Positions 22,720 through 34,720 are shown, numbered from the stretch's first letter. The stretch is DNA of 64,000 nucleotides from Glycine soja (GCF_004193775.1 NC_041004.1:5789309-5853308), one strand, 5' to 3'. Notes: generated from the sequence alone by a model not told the origin. Made by a program: numbers and translations.

Positions 22720-23476
22720 GTTGATATTGAGAAAAGTGTTGATGCACAATATTAAAGAAAAAGTGTAAGTTTCTTATTTAGGAACCAGTGTTAAATTGTA
22801 GAGCAATGTGTTAAACGTGTTTGAGATACGAGTGTGAGATTGTATAATTCATGAGCAATGTTTATAAATGGAATATGTGATGAATTGTGGAATAATAACA
22901 TGTTGCTTTGAAATTATAGTATTGTTATTGAGATTGAGTATAAGTGCAAAGTTGAACATGTGTTAATTTGTGAGATACGTGTAAACATGTGATGGTGGAT
23001 TGTGACACTATGAGATGTGAAATTGTGAATGAGTTTTGGCTATGAATAAGTGTGTGGTTAACACTTGATGTGACATTACTTGTGTTGTAAAATTCACAGC
23101 TTACAACACAAGTAATGTTATATCAAGTGTTAACAACACACTTATTCAGAGCCAAAACTCATTCACAATTTCAGATCTTATAGTATCACAATTCACCATC
23201 ACATGCTTACACGTATCTCACAAATTAACACATGTTCAACTTTGCACTTATACTTAATCTTAATAACAATACTATAATCCAAAAGCAACATGTTATTCCA
23301 CAATTCATCACATATTCCATTATAAACATTGCTTATGAATTATACAATACACACGACCTCACACTCGAGTTTCAAACACGTTTAATATATTGCACTACAA
23401 TTTAACACTGATTCCTAAATAGGAAACATACATTTTCTCTTCAACACTGCGCATCAACACTATTCTCAATATCAAC
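22720..23476. repeat. 757-bp near-palindrome (long inverted repeat)
   Basis: Left arm 22720-23090 and right arm 23101-23476 are closely matched inverted copies around a ~10-bp loop (AATTCACAGC). The inner edges are ACTTGTGTTGTAA / TTACAACACAAGT; the outer edges GTTGATATTGAG / CTCAATATCAAC. Mismatches and small indels are scattered along both arms. The sequence is the internal part of the 2.2-kb LTR family seen at 24.4, 45.1 and 59.2 kb, so this is a head-to-head pair of LTR fragments. A transcript across it would fold into a long double-stranded RNA. Confidence 0.88.
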
Positions 23477-26400
23477 ACTGGTCGGGTTATTGTATAATTT
23501 CCAGCTCATAACTCAATACACATGTACCTCAAATCTAACCATAATATTCTCAAACTCCAACACTTGGATAATTTTTGGAATCACACTATAACAACACTAC
23601 AAATTATTTACATAAAATATTAATATAAATAAATATACAACTAAATTTATATATATAAAACCAGCAACATACATCATATTGGATCATGAAGTTCAAAGTA
23701 AGCTTTCAATGCACCAATTCTAAATAATTATATGAACACTTTCCCGTATATATAAGTATACATGAATTCATATATATTATCTAAGAATACAACACACAAT
23801 CTACTAGAAAGCTTTGGTCAATTTCAAATATGATATTAATTTTAAACTATAAAAAAAACTAAAAAACATGAAAAGGAGAAAATACAAAATCAATATCTCA
23901 CTCCCTCTTATGCTAAATCTCTACTTACTTAATTTCATCAATTCATGCTAATTAGACAAATGTTCAATTTATAGGATTCATACTCAACAGAAGAACACAT
24001 AAATTTTATAACAATTTCTCATTGGGACATCAACTAAAACGTATATAATTCACACTTATAATTATAAGGATAGAATAAAAAATTGCGAAAACATCCAAAA
24101 ACTCATTCCAATTGATAATATAAGGATCCCTTTACATGTTCCCACTAATCCTCAATTGTGAATAACTCATCCCTTACATCGATGTAGTCGCTCAAGCGTT
24201 CTCCATTATCAATCGTGGCATTTCTGGTACTCTTTAGAGCTCATCCTCCGGTTGCTTTATTAGGGTTTCCAAACGTTAGAGAGAAGGAGAATGTATTGAA
24301 GCCTCCATTTCATGGTCCTATGTGAGATGCATATTTATTCCTCCACAGACATTATGCAACATCCCAATTTTTCGTAAATAAATTTAAAAAGCTTTTTAGT
24401 AAAAATAAATAAATAAATAAATATAGAGCAAATAATAGGCTGAGTACCCTAGGTATAAATAGTTATGTTAAGTCAGTTGCCTCCTTTTGGCCTCATTTTC
24501 GTTTTTCCCCCTCTCTCAAAACCCTTCTTTTTCCCGCAGCCCACCAAACCAGTCTCAGAAAAACGACGATCTCGAACCCGTTCACCGTTGGTTCGTCGTG
24601 CAATTTGAGCATCATGTTCGCAACCCAATTCCGAATATTCTCACCGTTGGAAATTTCAAAATCATATCTGAACTTAGAGGAAAACCCTTCGCATGGTAGC
24701 ATTTTAATTTCCCGCAGAAACCCAAAACTGTCTCGGTAAAACTACGATTCCAGTTTCGTTAGCCGTTGGATTTTCATGAAATTTGAATATGTTGTTCGAA
24801 ATTAAATGCCGCACGCTTCCACCGATGGGATTTGCGAGATAATATTCTTGGAGGGAGAAAAAGGAATCGCATGAAGACAGTATAAGTGGAGGTTTCAATC
24901 TCTTCTCCGTCTCTCTGACGTTTGGGAATTCTATCGGAGCAGTCGGAGGAATAATTGAAAGAATTTCAGGGAACCGCTAGAGATGTTGCTATTACTGGCT
25001 GAAGACACGTGAGCGCTCAGAGGTAAGGGATGAGTTATTCACAGTTGGGGATTAGTGAGAACATGTCTAGGGATCCTTAGAGGATTAAATTGGGGTTTTA
25101 TTTTGAGATGTTTATTAAATTACAATTTTTCCTTTATGATTATAAATAAAATATTGATGTCCTAATGAAAATTGCTTGATAAATTGTGCTCTTGATATTT
25201 GTATATTTCGACCTATGATTTTGATATAATTGTGTAATATTATTTAAGGGGTTTTAGTCCTAATGTTGTGATAGTCTTTTATATAAATTGTTATATTGAG
25301 GATATGAAATGATGATTCAAATTGTGAGTATGTGATGAATGGTAGAAGAACATTTTGCTTTGAGATTATAATTTTATTATTGAAATTGAGTATAAGTGTA
25401 AAGTTCAACATGTGTTAATTTGTGAGATACGTGTAAACATGTGATGGTGAATTGTGATACTATGAGATGTGAAATTGTGAATGAGTTCTAGTTGTGGATA
25501 AGTGTGTAGTTAACACTTGATGTGAAATTATTTGTGTTGTAAGCTATGAATTGTACAATAACCCGACCAGCGTTATCTTGAGAAAAGCGTTGATGCGCAG
25601 TGTTAAAGAGAAAATGTAGGTTTCCTATTTAGGAACCAGTGTTAAATCGTAGCGCAATTGTGTTGAACGTGTTTAAAACACGAGTGTAAAGTCGTGGGTA
25701 TTGTATAATTCATGAGCAGTGTCTGCATGTAAAAAAAATTATTTTAGGGGTTGGACCTGAATCAGGAGGGAGAGACCCTGACGGACTCTTCGGAGTGTAG
25801 GCCTTGAGGGTCACCGGGTTTTAGTGCTCCTTTAAGCCTATGCTGATCCCATAAGGTTGGAACATTCTCGCAAAACATCGTGATCCTGACTGGTCTCCCT
25901 ATGATCTTACTTAGTGAGAGTGACCTGACAAACCCATTGTGTGGTGTGTCTTGTTATGTACTCCTAAGCGCCCCAGGGTGGTTTTTCACTGACATGATAC
26001 CACATTGCATATATGATTGAGTCTTAGCATAATTATTGCATATGCTTACTAATTGATGTGTTATTATATCTTGATCGAAGTGTGAGATTCTTGTGTAATG
26101 TGATTGATAATTGAAAAGTGAATTTTGAATGACGAAGTGGTGAAGTTACGTGAGCTATGTTTAAGCAAGTGGTATCTCATTTATATAATATGTATATTTA
26201 ATTGTCTTGTTTCTCTATTAGCTAGGAATGTGATAACTCACTCCCTGTGTGTTGTTGTGTTTGGATCCTGTGATGATCTTGAACTTGTGTTCGGGGGAGC
26301 AGATGAATAGGTGGATGACTATGAAGAACCTCATGCTAGAGGACACGAGAACACAACGCTCTGATAGGATGTGACATTAGGATATATGTTCTATATTAAT

Positions 26401-27235
26401 TGTATGAAGCTTAGACGACCTTATTGAGTCGAGGATACTTTATTATTTATTTGGACAAGTTTGAATATGATGTAGAAGAAAATGAATGTGAGCCTTTTTC
26501 CCCTTTGAAAGACTTGTTTAAAAAAAAATATTTTAAAAATACTTTTAATTAATATTTGAATTTTTTATTCCTTATTATTATATATGTGAGGGGTAGAGGG
26601 TGTCACACATTACATTGCAAATCCCAACGGTGAAGGTGTGAGGAATTGAATCTCAAACCCCATATCAATATTTCAAGACAATCCAACAGTTAATGATTTC
26701 AGGATCATAGTTTTACCGAGACAGCTCTGTGTTTCTGCGGGAAAGGAAAAGTTACAATGCGAAGGGTATTTCTCTCAGCTCCGACATATTATCGTAATTC
26801 CCCATGGTAAAAAGGCTCGAAATTGAGTTGCAAACCTGGTGCTTAAATTTTCCGACAATCTAACGGTGAATGAGTCTCAAATTGTCATTTTTCTGAGACA
26901 TGTTTTGTGGTCTGCAGGGAAAAGAGAAAATTTTGAGAAGAGGAGGCATCGTCGGGTGTGAAAACTGACCTAATACGTCTCTATTTATAGTTAGGGTATT
27001 TACAACTTATTATTTACTCTATTTATTTATTTTCATTATTTTATAAAAAGAAATCCTATTTTATTTCCTATCAAATGAATAGATCAAATATATTTTTTTC
27101 TTCAAACCATTATTTTAATACAGCTATTTCTCTTTATTTATTTAATTATAAAAACCTTATTATTTTCTAAAACTTTATTATTATTTTTTTACTAAAAAGT
27201 CTTTTTAATTTATTTATGAAAAATGGGATGTTACA
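23101..27235 (-). mobile_element. older degenerate LTR of the same family, reverse orientation, split by copy A
   Basis: Sequence at 23101-24354 and 26608-27235 reads as the reverse orientation of the 2.2-kb LTR family, ending in the family terminus GGGATGTTACA at 27235. It is more diverged than copies A and C and is interrupted by copy A with its own TSD (CATTA). Its left terminus is missing because it merges with the hairpin. Confidence 0.7.
24355..26607 (+). mobile_element. solo LTR, 2253 bp (copy A)
   Basis: Starts TGCAACATCCC and ends GGGTGTCACA, i.e. TG...CA, flanked by identical 5-bp duplications CATTA (24350-24354 and 26608-26612). That is the signature of an LTR retrotransposon insertion reduced to one LTR by recombination. 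No gag or pol adjoins. A 61-codon open frame (26125-26310) is identical in amino-acid sequence to one in copy C at 59.5 kb, so the two copies are young and closely related. The superfamily cannot be decided from an LTR alone. Confidence 0.85.
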
Positions 27236-27375
27236 AATATGATGTAAAAGAAAGTAAATATGAGTCTTTTACCCTGTTGAAAGAATTTTTTTAAAATGTG
27301 TATTAAAAAATTTAAATTAATTATGATTTTTTTCCTTTTATTAGTACATATATGTATGGGGTAGAGAGTGTCACA
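27236..27375 (+). mobile_element. 3' end fragment of the 2.2-kb LTR family
   Basis: About 140 bp matching the last part of copy A in forward orientation, ending GGGTAGAGAGTGTCACA. It abuts the end of the reverse-oriented LTR, so an older forward copy once surrounded or adjoined it. Confidence 0.65.
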
Positions 27376-27569
27376 AAACACTTTTGATAACTTTTAGTAC
27401 AAAAGGTGCCAATTAAAATGCAACAGATGTGCCGTAGTTCTAATGAAGCAAAAGTGTGACTTGACTAAACATATTGGGCAAATAATGCTGTTAAAGTACA
27501 GTTATAATTTGGAAATACAAATGCAGCATTAGTAATAATTCATGTTGTTGACATATTTTCCATATGCAG

Positions 27570-27679
27570 AATTAAACAGAAAATCAGATGTCTGTGAACT
27601 TTGTGAGGAATATACTGCTGAGGTACATGATTATCTAAATGATAAAGAGAACCAGAGAGATTTTATATTCCCTTCATAA
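27570..27679 (+). pseudogene. saposin B-domain exon relic (prosaposin-like)
   Basis: After an acceptor-like TTTTCCATATGCAG, one frame reads SDVCELCEEYTAEVHDYLND and stops about 15 codons later. The CxxC pair and spacing match the start of a saposin B domain as in plant proactivator-polypeptide (prosaposin) homologues, which bind lipids in the vacuole. The remaining cysteines of the domain are missing, and no neighbouring exons were recognised, so it is read as a gene fragment. Confidence 0.5.
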
Positions 27680-28271
27680 TACTTGCAATCAGGCTAGTCT
27701 CCTTTCCTAGATCTATGTTTTTTCTTTTCCTTTAAATTTTGTAGTTATTCTCAGTTGTTGAGAAAACAGACTTTAATTTCCAGTTATGCTATATAATATT
27801 CTACCAATCATCAACCTGGGCTTAACTTTTGCAACAAATATGATAACTATATATATTTTAGTTCTCATAAACAGAATAACTGTTGGACATAAGGAAAGGG
27901 TTTAGAAACAGTTAGCAGTTAGTTAGAGAGAGTTAAATTAGCATAGATATATAAATAGTACAGTTTAAGGAAAGAAATTTGATTCTGATTTGTTAGCATT
28001 AATAAATTGAGTTTTGTTAATTTTTCCGTTAAATCCATAATTTGAAAGATCCAAACAAGTTGCTCAAGTTACCAATAGAGTGTGGAAATGCTCCAGCAAA
28101 GTTTGTGCCACTTACTCTAAAGACTTGCAGAGATCTGCTCAAATGGAAAGTCAGCAAAGAAACCATGGAGATTATTGTTCAAAGATACGCCAATAACTGT
28201 CCACATTCCAATGTTGAAGATCTTCAGCGGAGAAGTTCAGGTCAACCTGCAATTAACAAGACTTAGGATGG
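27680..28271. other. spacer with an unassigned 74-codon frame
   Basis: An open frame at 28042-28266 (+) opens at a non-ATG codon, with residues NKLLKLPIECGNAPAKFVPL near its start. It has normal-looking composition but matches no family I recognise. It could be an exon relic; nothing else supports it. Confidence 0.25.
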
Positions 28272-28997
28272 TCAGATTTTCCAAACGGCAAATGTTTCTG
28301 GCACTGGCGACAATAAAATGTTGTAATCAAGAACAATGACAGATAGATTCTCAAGTCTTGCAATGGAAGCTTCTAGGGGACCTGAGATAATATTGCAAGG
28401 TGACATTCTAAGTTCTTGCAGGTCATGGAATGAGATCAATGCACTGCACCATTCATGTCCTGTAACTCTTACACTTACACCATCCAGATACAGTTGCCTA
28501 AAATTGGTGTGATTTTGAGCAAGCTTTTGTAGATTTGGGATCTCAAGTTTCAGCATTAGCCCTGTTGAAAAAAAAGAGGACTGGTGTTGGAACCTGACCA
28601 GCAAAGCCGGCATGTGAGAAATTCAGGGAAGTTAACTCGTTTCACTTGCTAAATCCAGATGGAATGACAGAACTGAAGTTTTTATCAGCCAAATTCAGTC
28701 TCTGGAGATGTTGGAGACTGAAAAGAACACTCAGAATGGAGAAATCTGCCGGAGATTGATTCTCCATCAAGGTCAAGGCCACTAACATGTCCCTCATTGT
28801 CACAAGACACCCCTATCCACCCTCAACAATCATGACTTGGTTCTATTTTCTGAGATAAAAGTGAAGTTGTTCATGAGTTGGAGCAGCAAAAACCTCTGAT
28901 CATCAAGACTGAGGCCAGAAACCACATGGATGTGACTACAGAGGCACAACCAATAGAATGGAATCACCACAAGTGCTGAGAATAGTATAATTGTCAT
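28272..28997 (-). pseudogene. LRR receptor-like protein (RLP, Cf-9/Ve-type) relic, copy 1
   Basis: The 5' end at 28997 encodes a signal-peptide-like start (MTIILFSALVVIPFYWLCLC) followed by SGLSLDDQRFLLLQLMNNF, the usual RLP cap. Stops and frameshifts follow. The open part, 28613-28272, reads as leucine-rich repeats (IPNLQKLAQN, LYLDGVSVRVTGHEWCSAL, DLQELRMSPCNI, LENLSVIVLDYN) and ends abruptly. Functional RLPs have some 25-30 repeats, a membrane anchor and a short tail, so most of the gene is gone. Part of the gene is duplicated at 38.5 kb. Confidence 0.75.
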
Positions 28998-31275
28998 TGT
29001 AGATGATAATTATTGAGTGAATCCTACTGTCACAGGTACAAGTTTTAAATATAATTGTATAATTGTGAATAGAACCTCATAAATTATTACAGTCAATGTA
29101 AGAAAACTGAAGATTGTGTCTAAAAGCTCACAATTTCTTTGGGAAAAGACATTTTTCAATGATGAATTTCACTAGGGAACCCCAGACAATCCCACTAAAT
29201 AGGAAGGTTGGAATTTTGCCTTTGAATTTTCAACGATGCCAATTGGATCATTTATATTTCCTGTTGGGATTATATTTTTTGGGTAGAGATTATAAGTATC
29301 TTATAGAGGAGACAATTTTACAAGAGCTGAGTAAGAGCTTTCTTCAGAGTATTTAATGCAATGCAGAATTCAAACTCTTGATAACTAATTAAGCTGAAAA
29401 TATATGTATTGGAAATATTTGTTCACAAGGTGTCACGTCATCACTTAACTCACGGCAGAGACTCAGAACAAAAGTTTTGATATATCAGGATCCAATTCAA
29501 CAAACAAATTATTTATTAGGGATAAAAAACAAAAATCTGTCATTTATGAGGGACCTATAACATACTTAAGCAACAAAAATCTGTCATCTACACATAACCT
29601 GATCATAATACTTCTGCGAGTGACTCTAAGCAGCTGTTTCCATCTTGATTTTAGATTTTTCAATTTTTTGAGCTTGTCTTTACTCTTTCGTTTCAAGGCA
29701 AGCTAGAAATCCTTGTCATAAATTTTAGTGCCACTAGGAGCCTAACTTCATTCATAAAAAATTGAACTGAAGTAACTAGATTGTGATACCTAGACCTAAG
29801 GAAGTTTATTTCTTCAAACTCTGCCGTAGCTTCCTCCATCCTTTGAAACTCTACATGCTGAAATGTGTTTATATCTGAAGATTGTATTGTTCCCTTTAAC
29901 AGCATTTTAGCAATTGAAAGAAAAGAGGAGAAAGTTTTGAAACTTCTCGTACTTGGATGAACATTCTCTCTGGGCTATTAGGTTGAATGTGCAAATCAAG
30001 TATGGATGTCAGCATTTCCCTGCACAAGAACATGATTATGTTGAAGACTATGATGATTACAGTGACAAGTATGATTCTTATCAGGCAAAGTACATGTATC
30101 CCAGAAGCAGGGTTCCAAAGAGGTTGGAGTATAAGACAACATACAATTCTATATTTATGGATCTCTCTTCTGCGTCACTTTCACGTAAGTTGGGTTCTGC
30201 TTCATTTCTCGTTATGTACTCAACTTGGTACGAAATTGGAATTTAACATTACAATAAGTGATGCTGAGGGTGAAGGTAAAAAGGGAAACATGACAAAGTA
30301 CATGAAAAAAGACGGTTCTCTTCGCTGTGTCTGATCATGTGTTTGTGATGTATGACCAACAATGCTCTCATTACTTAAATAGCAAGGCCAAAAATATGAC
30401 AAGGTTTAAAATCAAGGTTACAGCAAAGGCAAGTGATTTTGGATATGAAGCAGAGGTGGTGTTAAAGGATTTGGAGTCAGCCTAATAAACACCTCAACAT
30501 ATCACAGTTTTGTTCAACAAATCGAATTCTGTAATTATATGAGCAAAAGGAATCGGGTGGTGCTTACTATATTCCTATGAATTTCCTTTATGCATAGCTA
30601 AAGATAAATAATTTGATTTCGACTAAAGTCTATAATTTGATGTAAGCAGACTTAGTTGATTAACATTTTCTAGTTATTGACATGAGTTCTTGGGATTGAA
30701 GTTATAATGCAGACATTAGATCTGTTAAGCTTTTTAACAAACAATTATAAGCTTCATGATATTTCGTTGTTACTTAAAGATACTAATAATATGAGTAGAT
30801 TTCCGTGTCTAGAATTTTTGCATGCTCAGAAGGCTACTTAGTATTTTTATTTGTGTTTTATAAACACATAACCATCTTATTTTTGGCTAAGATCAAATTC
30901 TTTTGAAAATAATGATCTCCGTAATTGTGATCAGTTTGACATAGTGTGCATCCAACTATTTTGTTTCTCAACAAACTTAAAAAAATTGGATCTAAGAGGA
31001 TGTGTTTCCCTTATCCCATTTATAAGCAACATTCACCAAGTGAAGCAAATCATTCATTTCACCTTGTCCTCCCTCCTCATTCTGTTGTTCCAAAATGATG
31101 CCTCTCGTGGACACATTTCTTTACACACATGTGATCATTTACCAAATGCACCCACAGTGGCAAATCCTATTGTCACAGAAACTGCCCCAACACCAATTCC
31201 CTGTTAACATTTGCTTCTTGTTCTTTTCTTGATTAATTGTTTTTGATACTCTTAATACCCTCTACATTATGCATG
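28699..31275. repeat. segmental duplication, copy 1
   Basis: The RLP 5' end and upstream DNA (28790-29370) match 38515-39000 in the same order and orientation, and 30760-31275 matches 41390-42215. The middle parts (TNL relic here; unrelated DNA at 39.3-41.3 kb) do not align, so the copies have been rearranged since duplication. Confidence 0.75.
29950..30590 (+). pseudogene. C-terminal relic of a TIR-NBS-LRR (TNL) resistance gene
   Basis: Frames include EDYDDYSDKYDSYQAKYMYP, then VPKRLEYKTT (post-LRR C-JID-type 'PGS.VP.W..Y' block), FNITISDAEGEGKK, SDHVFVMYDQQCSHYLN and TRFKIKVTAKA. After another shift comes FGVSLINTSTYHSFVQQ. These are in the order of the C-terminal jelly-roll/Ig-like region of legume TNL proteins. 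At least three frame changes make it non-functional. TIR, NB-ARC and most LRRs are absent, although a short CNLxxLDLxGC-like stretch (TNLKKLDLRGCVSL) lies at ~30970. Confidence 0.7.
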
Positions 31276-31312
31276 GTCTCTGAAGATGTTGGAGACTAAA
31301 AAGAACATTTGA
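31276..31312 (-). pseudogene. RLP relic copy 2, inner fragment
   Basis: About 37 bp match 28700-28740 of RLP copy 1 (FSLQHLQR reading). The other half of this copy lies at 38510-38720, on the far side of the copia insertions. The fragment also marks the tandem junction between duplication copies 1 and 2. Confidence 0.6.
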
Positions 31313-31552
31313 ATGTACCGGAAGACCAAGAAAATAACTCAGACGGCCTGAATCCTTGATGGCAAACTCAACTCGAATTTTAGCCAGGATGGTTTGGATG
31401 GCAAATTGATTACTGCCAGTCAAAATAATGTCATTGACCTAGACAAGAAGGTAGAGAGTTGCGGTGTTATGATGATAGATGAAGAGAGATGGATCTGCCT
31501 TGCTGCCAATAAAACCAAGATGAAGTAAGAAGGAGCTGAACCTCTGAGACCA

Positions 31553-31985
31553 TGTTGGTTAATTTGAAAATCGAGATGATACTGGATAAATCTGAAGTCG
31601 TGTATAACACTTTCAGATTGAATCAAATTTCAGGGTTCAACCAAAATTGTTCAATCGGATAAAATCAGAAGATTATAATTCAAGAGTTTTGTTTTGGTCT
31701 TGTATGTTTTGTCACACCGTTATGCTTTCTGAACCAGAATGATTATTTATAATCAAAGAACAGGTGGTTTTTGGCGGTTGATGGAAGTTTTTTCTATTTT
31801 AAAAACTGCCGTTGATGGAAGTTTTAGTAACTTCCATGTAACTTCCAACCGTTGATGGAAGTTTTTGTAACTTCCATGTAACTTCCAACCTTTGCCTAAA
31901 CCGAACATCTCGTTATTACATTAAAACAAGCGTGCACTCTTATTTTAACATAATAAAGAGATCAATTACACTAAAATGTCCAACA
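31553..31985 (-). repeat. 3' LTR of copia-1
   Basis: 433 bp, TG...CA. Contains a twofold internal repeat around GTTGATGGAAGTTTT / AACTTCCATGTAACTTCC that can form small hairpins. Confidence 0.92.
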
Positions 31986-32513
31986 AACCTCCCCCATTTT
32001 AGTGTAATTACCGATCAAATCACCAAAGTCATAACATACCACAAACTACTGCATAGATGAAATATCGTGACGATTGAATTTCATCTTAGCAAATTATACG
32101 TTTCAAATATTCGAATATCAGGGTGTCACTAAGGATTGAACCCTTTCTATTCATAATGAATACATGAAGATAATCTGCACAATAGTTTATAACATTACTC
32201 TTGCTCGACACTAGTTTACTAGCCTGTGTCCCTATCCTTCATAAGCATATCAAAGCCAAGTCCCAGCTTCTTGAAGCGGCTAAACTTCATGCTTATATAG
32301 GTAGTCCTTTTCTTTCTTGCACCTGCAAATGCAATTTTTCAAAAGAACCATTGAGAAGTTATACTTCAACCTCCTTAACTTACAGAACCGAACACATTTC
32401 TTTTGGGATACTTTCGATGATGTGTTCCAATCTCTACATGTTAAGCTTTCCACATTGAATTCAGCACCTAATGTCATATTAGATGGGAATTGGGTATCTT
32501 AACATAAGAGATT

Positions 32514-32720
32514 TCAGATGGACTTTAATCCTAATCCCACAGCCGACCTTTTCACGAGATCTCTACTTAACCCTTTGGTTAAATGATCTGCCAAATTATG
32601 CTGAGTTCTCACAAACTCCACTGATATCACACCATGCATGATTAACTCCCGAACCATGTTGTGTCTAACACCCAAGTGTCTAGACTTCCCATTATACACT
32701 TGACTATATGCCTTAGCCAA
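32514..32720 (-). pseudogene. RNase H C-terminus of copia-1
   Basis: Residues AKAYSQVYNGKSRHLGVRH and TQHNLADHLTKGL are the conserved end of copia RNase H. The frame is shifted relative to the integrase upstream. The join at ~32717 fuses integrase (TPYELW) straight to RNase H, deleting RT and most of RNase H. Confidence 0.85.
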
Positions 32721-33772
32721 AGTTCATATGGGGTAACCTTATTCCTTTTGTTAAGAATTCGGTTCAACAAGTAACAAGCTGCCAACATAGCCTCACCCCA
32801 AAATCCTTCACTTAAACCCGAATAGGATAACATGGAATTCACCATTTCTTTCAAGGTTCTATTCTTCCTTTCGGCTACACCATTCTGTTGTGGTGTATAG
32901 GGAGCTGTAGTTTGATGTATTATTCCAGTAGATTGAAAATAAACTGGATCATAATACTCACCTCCCCTATCCGTACGAAGAGTTTTGATTAGCCCATTTT
33001 GATGAAGTTCTACCTCTTTCTTATAAATTTTAAATTTATCAAGAGCTTCATCTTTTGTATTTAATAAATATACATAACAATACCTTGATGCATCATCAAT
33101 AAAAATAACAAGATATTTTTTATGACCTAATGATGGAGTAGCATGCAAATCACACAAATCACTATGAATAAGGTCTGAGACTTTAGTCTCACTTTTAACA
33201 TCCTTAAAAGGTTTCCTAATGGTCTTGGTCAACATGCAAGTTTTGCATTTTTCAATGTTCATATCAAAAGGAGGAATCATACTTGTTTTTGACATATCTT
33301 TTAATCTTTTGTAATGAACATGTCCTAATCTAGCATGCCAAATTTCTGATTTTGTCATATTAATTATAGAACTACACAAGGCCATACAAACAGATTCATG
33401 AACAAAAGGAACATCAATGTTTAATTTAAACATTTCATTACAACAATAACCAAATCCAACAAACGAACCATGTCTTGACAAGATGTACTTGTCACTTTCA
33501 AGTACTTGCTTGAAACCACAATTATTTAAAACCATACCAGACAATAAGTTCTTACGAATACCAGGTACAAATAAGATATTATCCAAATACAAACTTTTTC
33601 CGAAAGTAAAAACTAAATTCACACAACCTAATCCTAGGATTGGTTCAGTTGCAACATTGCCCATCTTTACAATAGAGCCATCATCGATTGGTCTAAATTC
33701 CTTGAACCAACGACGATCTTTGCACACATGGCTTGTTGCTCCCGAATCAAACCACCAAGCAACGTCATCATC
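32717..33772 (-). CDS. copia-1 protease-integrase region (pol, deletion derivative)
   Basis: Begins immediately after an in-frame TAG (33773-33775) that ends gag. Protease active site WWFDSGATSH is at the start, followed by the gag-pre-integrase zinc region (HARLGHVHYKRL, CKTCMLTK). The integrase core follows with D-D-E landmarks HSDLC, FIDDASRY, TDRGGEY and the QQNGVAERKNRT block. The frame is open to the deletion join and then runs out of register until 32642. It may supply integrase, but the element cannot reverse-transcribe itself. Confidence 0.85.
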
Positions 33773-34720
33773 CTACACATAGAATGCATCAAATATTAGT
33801 GATACATAATTTGAATTCGTATTCGAATTAAAATTATTCACTACAATCTGACCTTGTTGCTTTTCAGGATCATTAGACCCACTTGGACCAGCCTTGTTCT
33901 TTCCTTTGAACACCCGGCAATCCCTCTTTAAATGACCAGGTTTCCCACACTTCCAACATGACAATTTTGTCTGTTTGTTTGGACCTTTGTTCTTATTTCC
34001 TTGAAATTTTCGTTTGTTACCTTTAGCATTGTAATTTTGCTTAACTGTTCCACTTTCCTCTACCATATTAACGGAAGAAGAACCTGCTACGGTTTTATCA
34101 TTGACTTTGTCAATTTCCTGAGCCCTCAGCGACTCCTCAATCATGAAATGACTACCGAGTTGAACCAGAGTCAACTCTTCCTTCTTATGTTTCAAGGTAT
34201 GCTTGAAGTCTTTCCAAGAAGAAGGCAGTTTATCAATTATAGATGAAACTGCAATGGATTCATCCATTTTCAAATCATGTTGAGTAAACTGACCCAAAAT
34301 CCGCAACAGTTCATTATATTGTTCCATAACAGGCCTCGAATCAATCATTTTGTAATTAAAGAAATTACTAACTAAGAATTTGTTACTTGAGGCATCTTCT
34401 GCCATATACTTGGATTCAAGAGAGTCCCATAATTCCTTAGCAGACTCAACATTTTGATAAATATCAAAGAGAGAGTCAGACATACCATTCAGAATGTGTC
34501 CACGACAAATGTAATTGTCGTTCTCCCATTTCGAACGCTTCCTTGTTTGATCCAGAGTTTCGTCTTCCATATACACCGGCATCTGTGTACTCAACACATA
34601 CACCACATTCAATATTGTCAAGAGAAAGTGCATCTTCTTCTGCCATCTTCTGAAATCCTGTCCTTCAAACTTGTCCAACTTCGCAAACTTGCTTGTCATC
34701 TTCGAACTATCGTTCGTCAT
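33773..34720 (-). CDS. copia-1 gag polyprotein
   Basis: 315 aa, open throughout. Retrotransposon gag region (KLDKFEGQDFRRWQKKMHF, LWDSLESKY) is followed by a basic stretch and a CCHC zinc knuckle CWKCGKPGHLKRDC. It starts only 24 bp inside the 5' LTR, so the usual leader and primer-binding site are not evident. Gag and pol are in the same frame, separated by a single TAG. Whether that stop is read through, as proposed for some plant copia elements, or is a mutation cannot be told here. Confidence 0.88.
   Translation of the reverse strand: MTNDSSKMTSKFAKLDKFEGQDFRRWQKKMHFLLTILNVVYVLSTQMPVYMEDETLDQTRKRSKWENDNYICRGHILNGMSDSLFDIYQNVESAKELWDSLESKYMAEDASSNKFLVSNFFNYKMIDSRPVMEQYNELLRILGQFTQHDLKMDESIAVSSIIDKLPSSWKDFKHTLKHKKEELTLVQLGSHFMIEESLRAQEIDKVNDKTVAGSSSVNMVEESGTVKQNYNAKGNKRKFQGNKNKGPNKQTKLSCWKCGKPGHLKRDCRVFKGKNKAGPSGSNDPEKQQGQIVVNNFNSNTNSNYVSLIFDAFYV

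Noticed and set aside
26125..26310. 61-aa conserved open frame shared by the two LTRs
   Set aside because: Identity reflects recent LTR duplication, not selection; it lies inside an LTR, begins without context and has no known motif.
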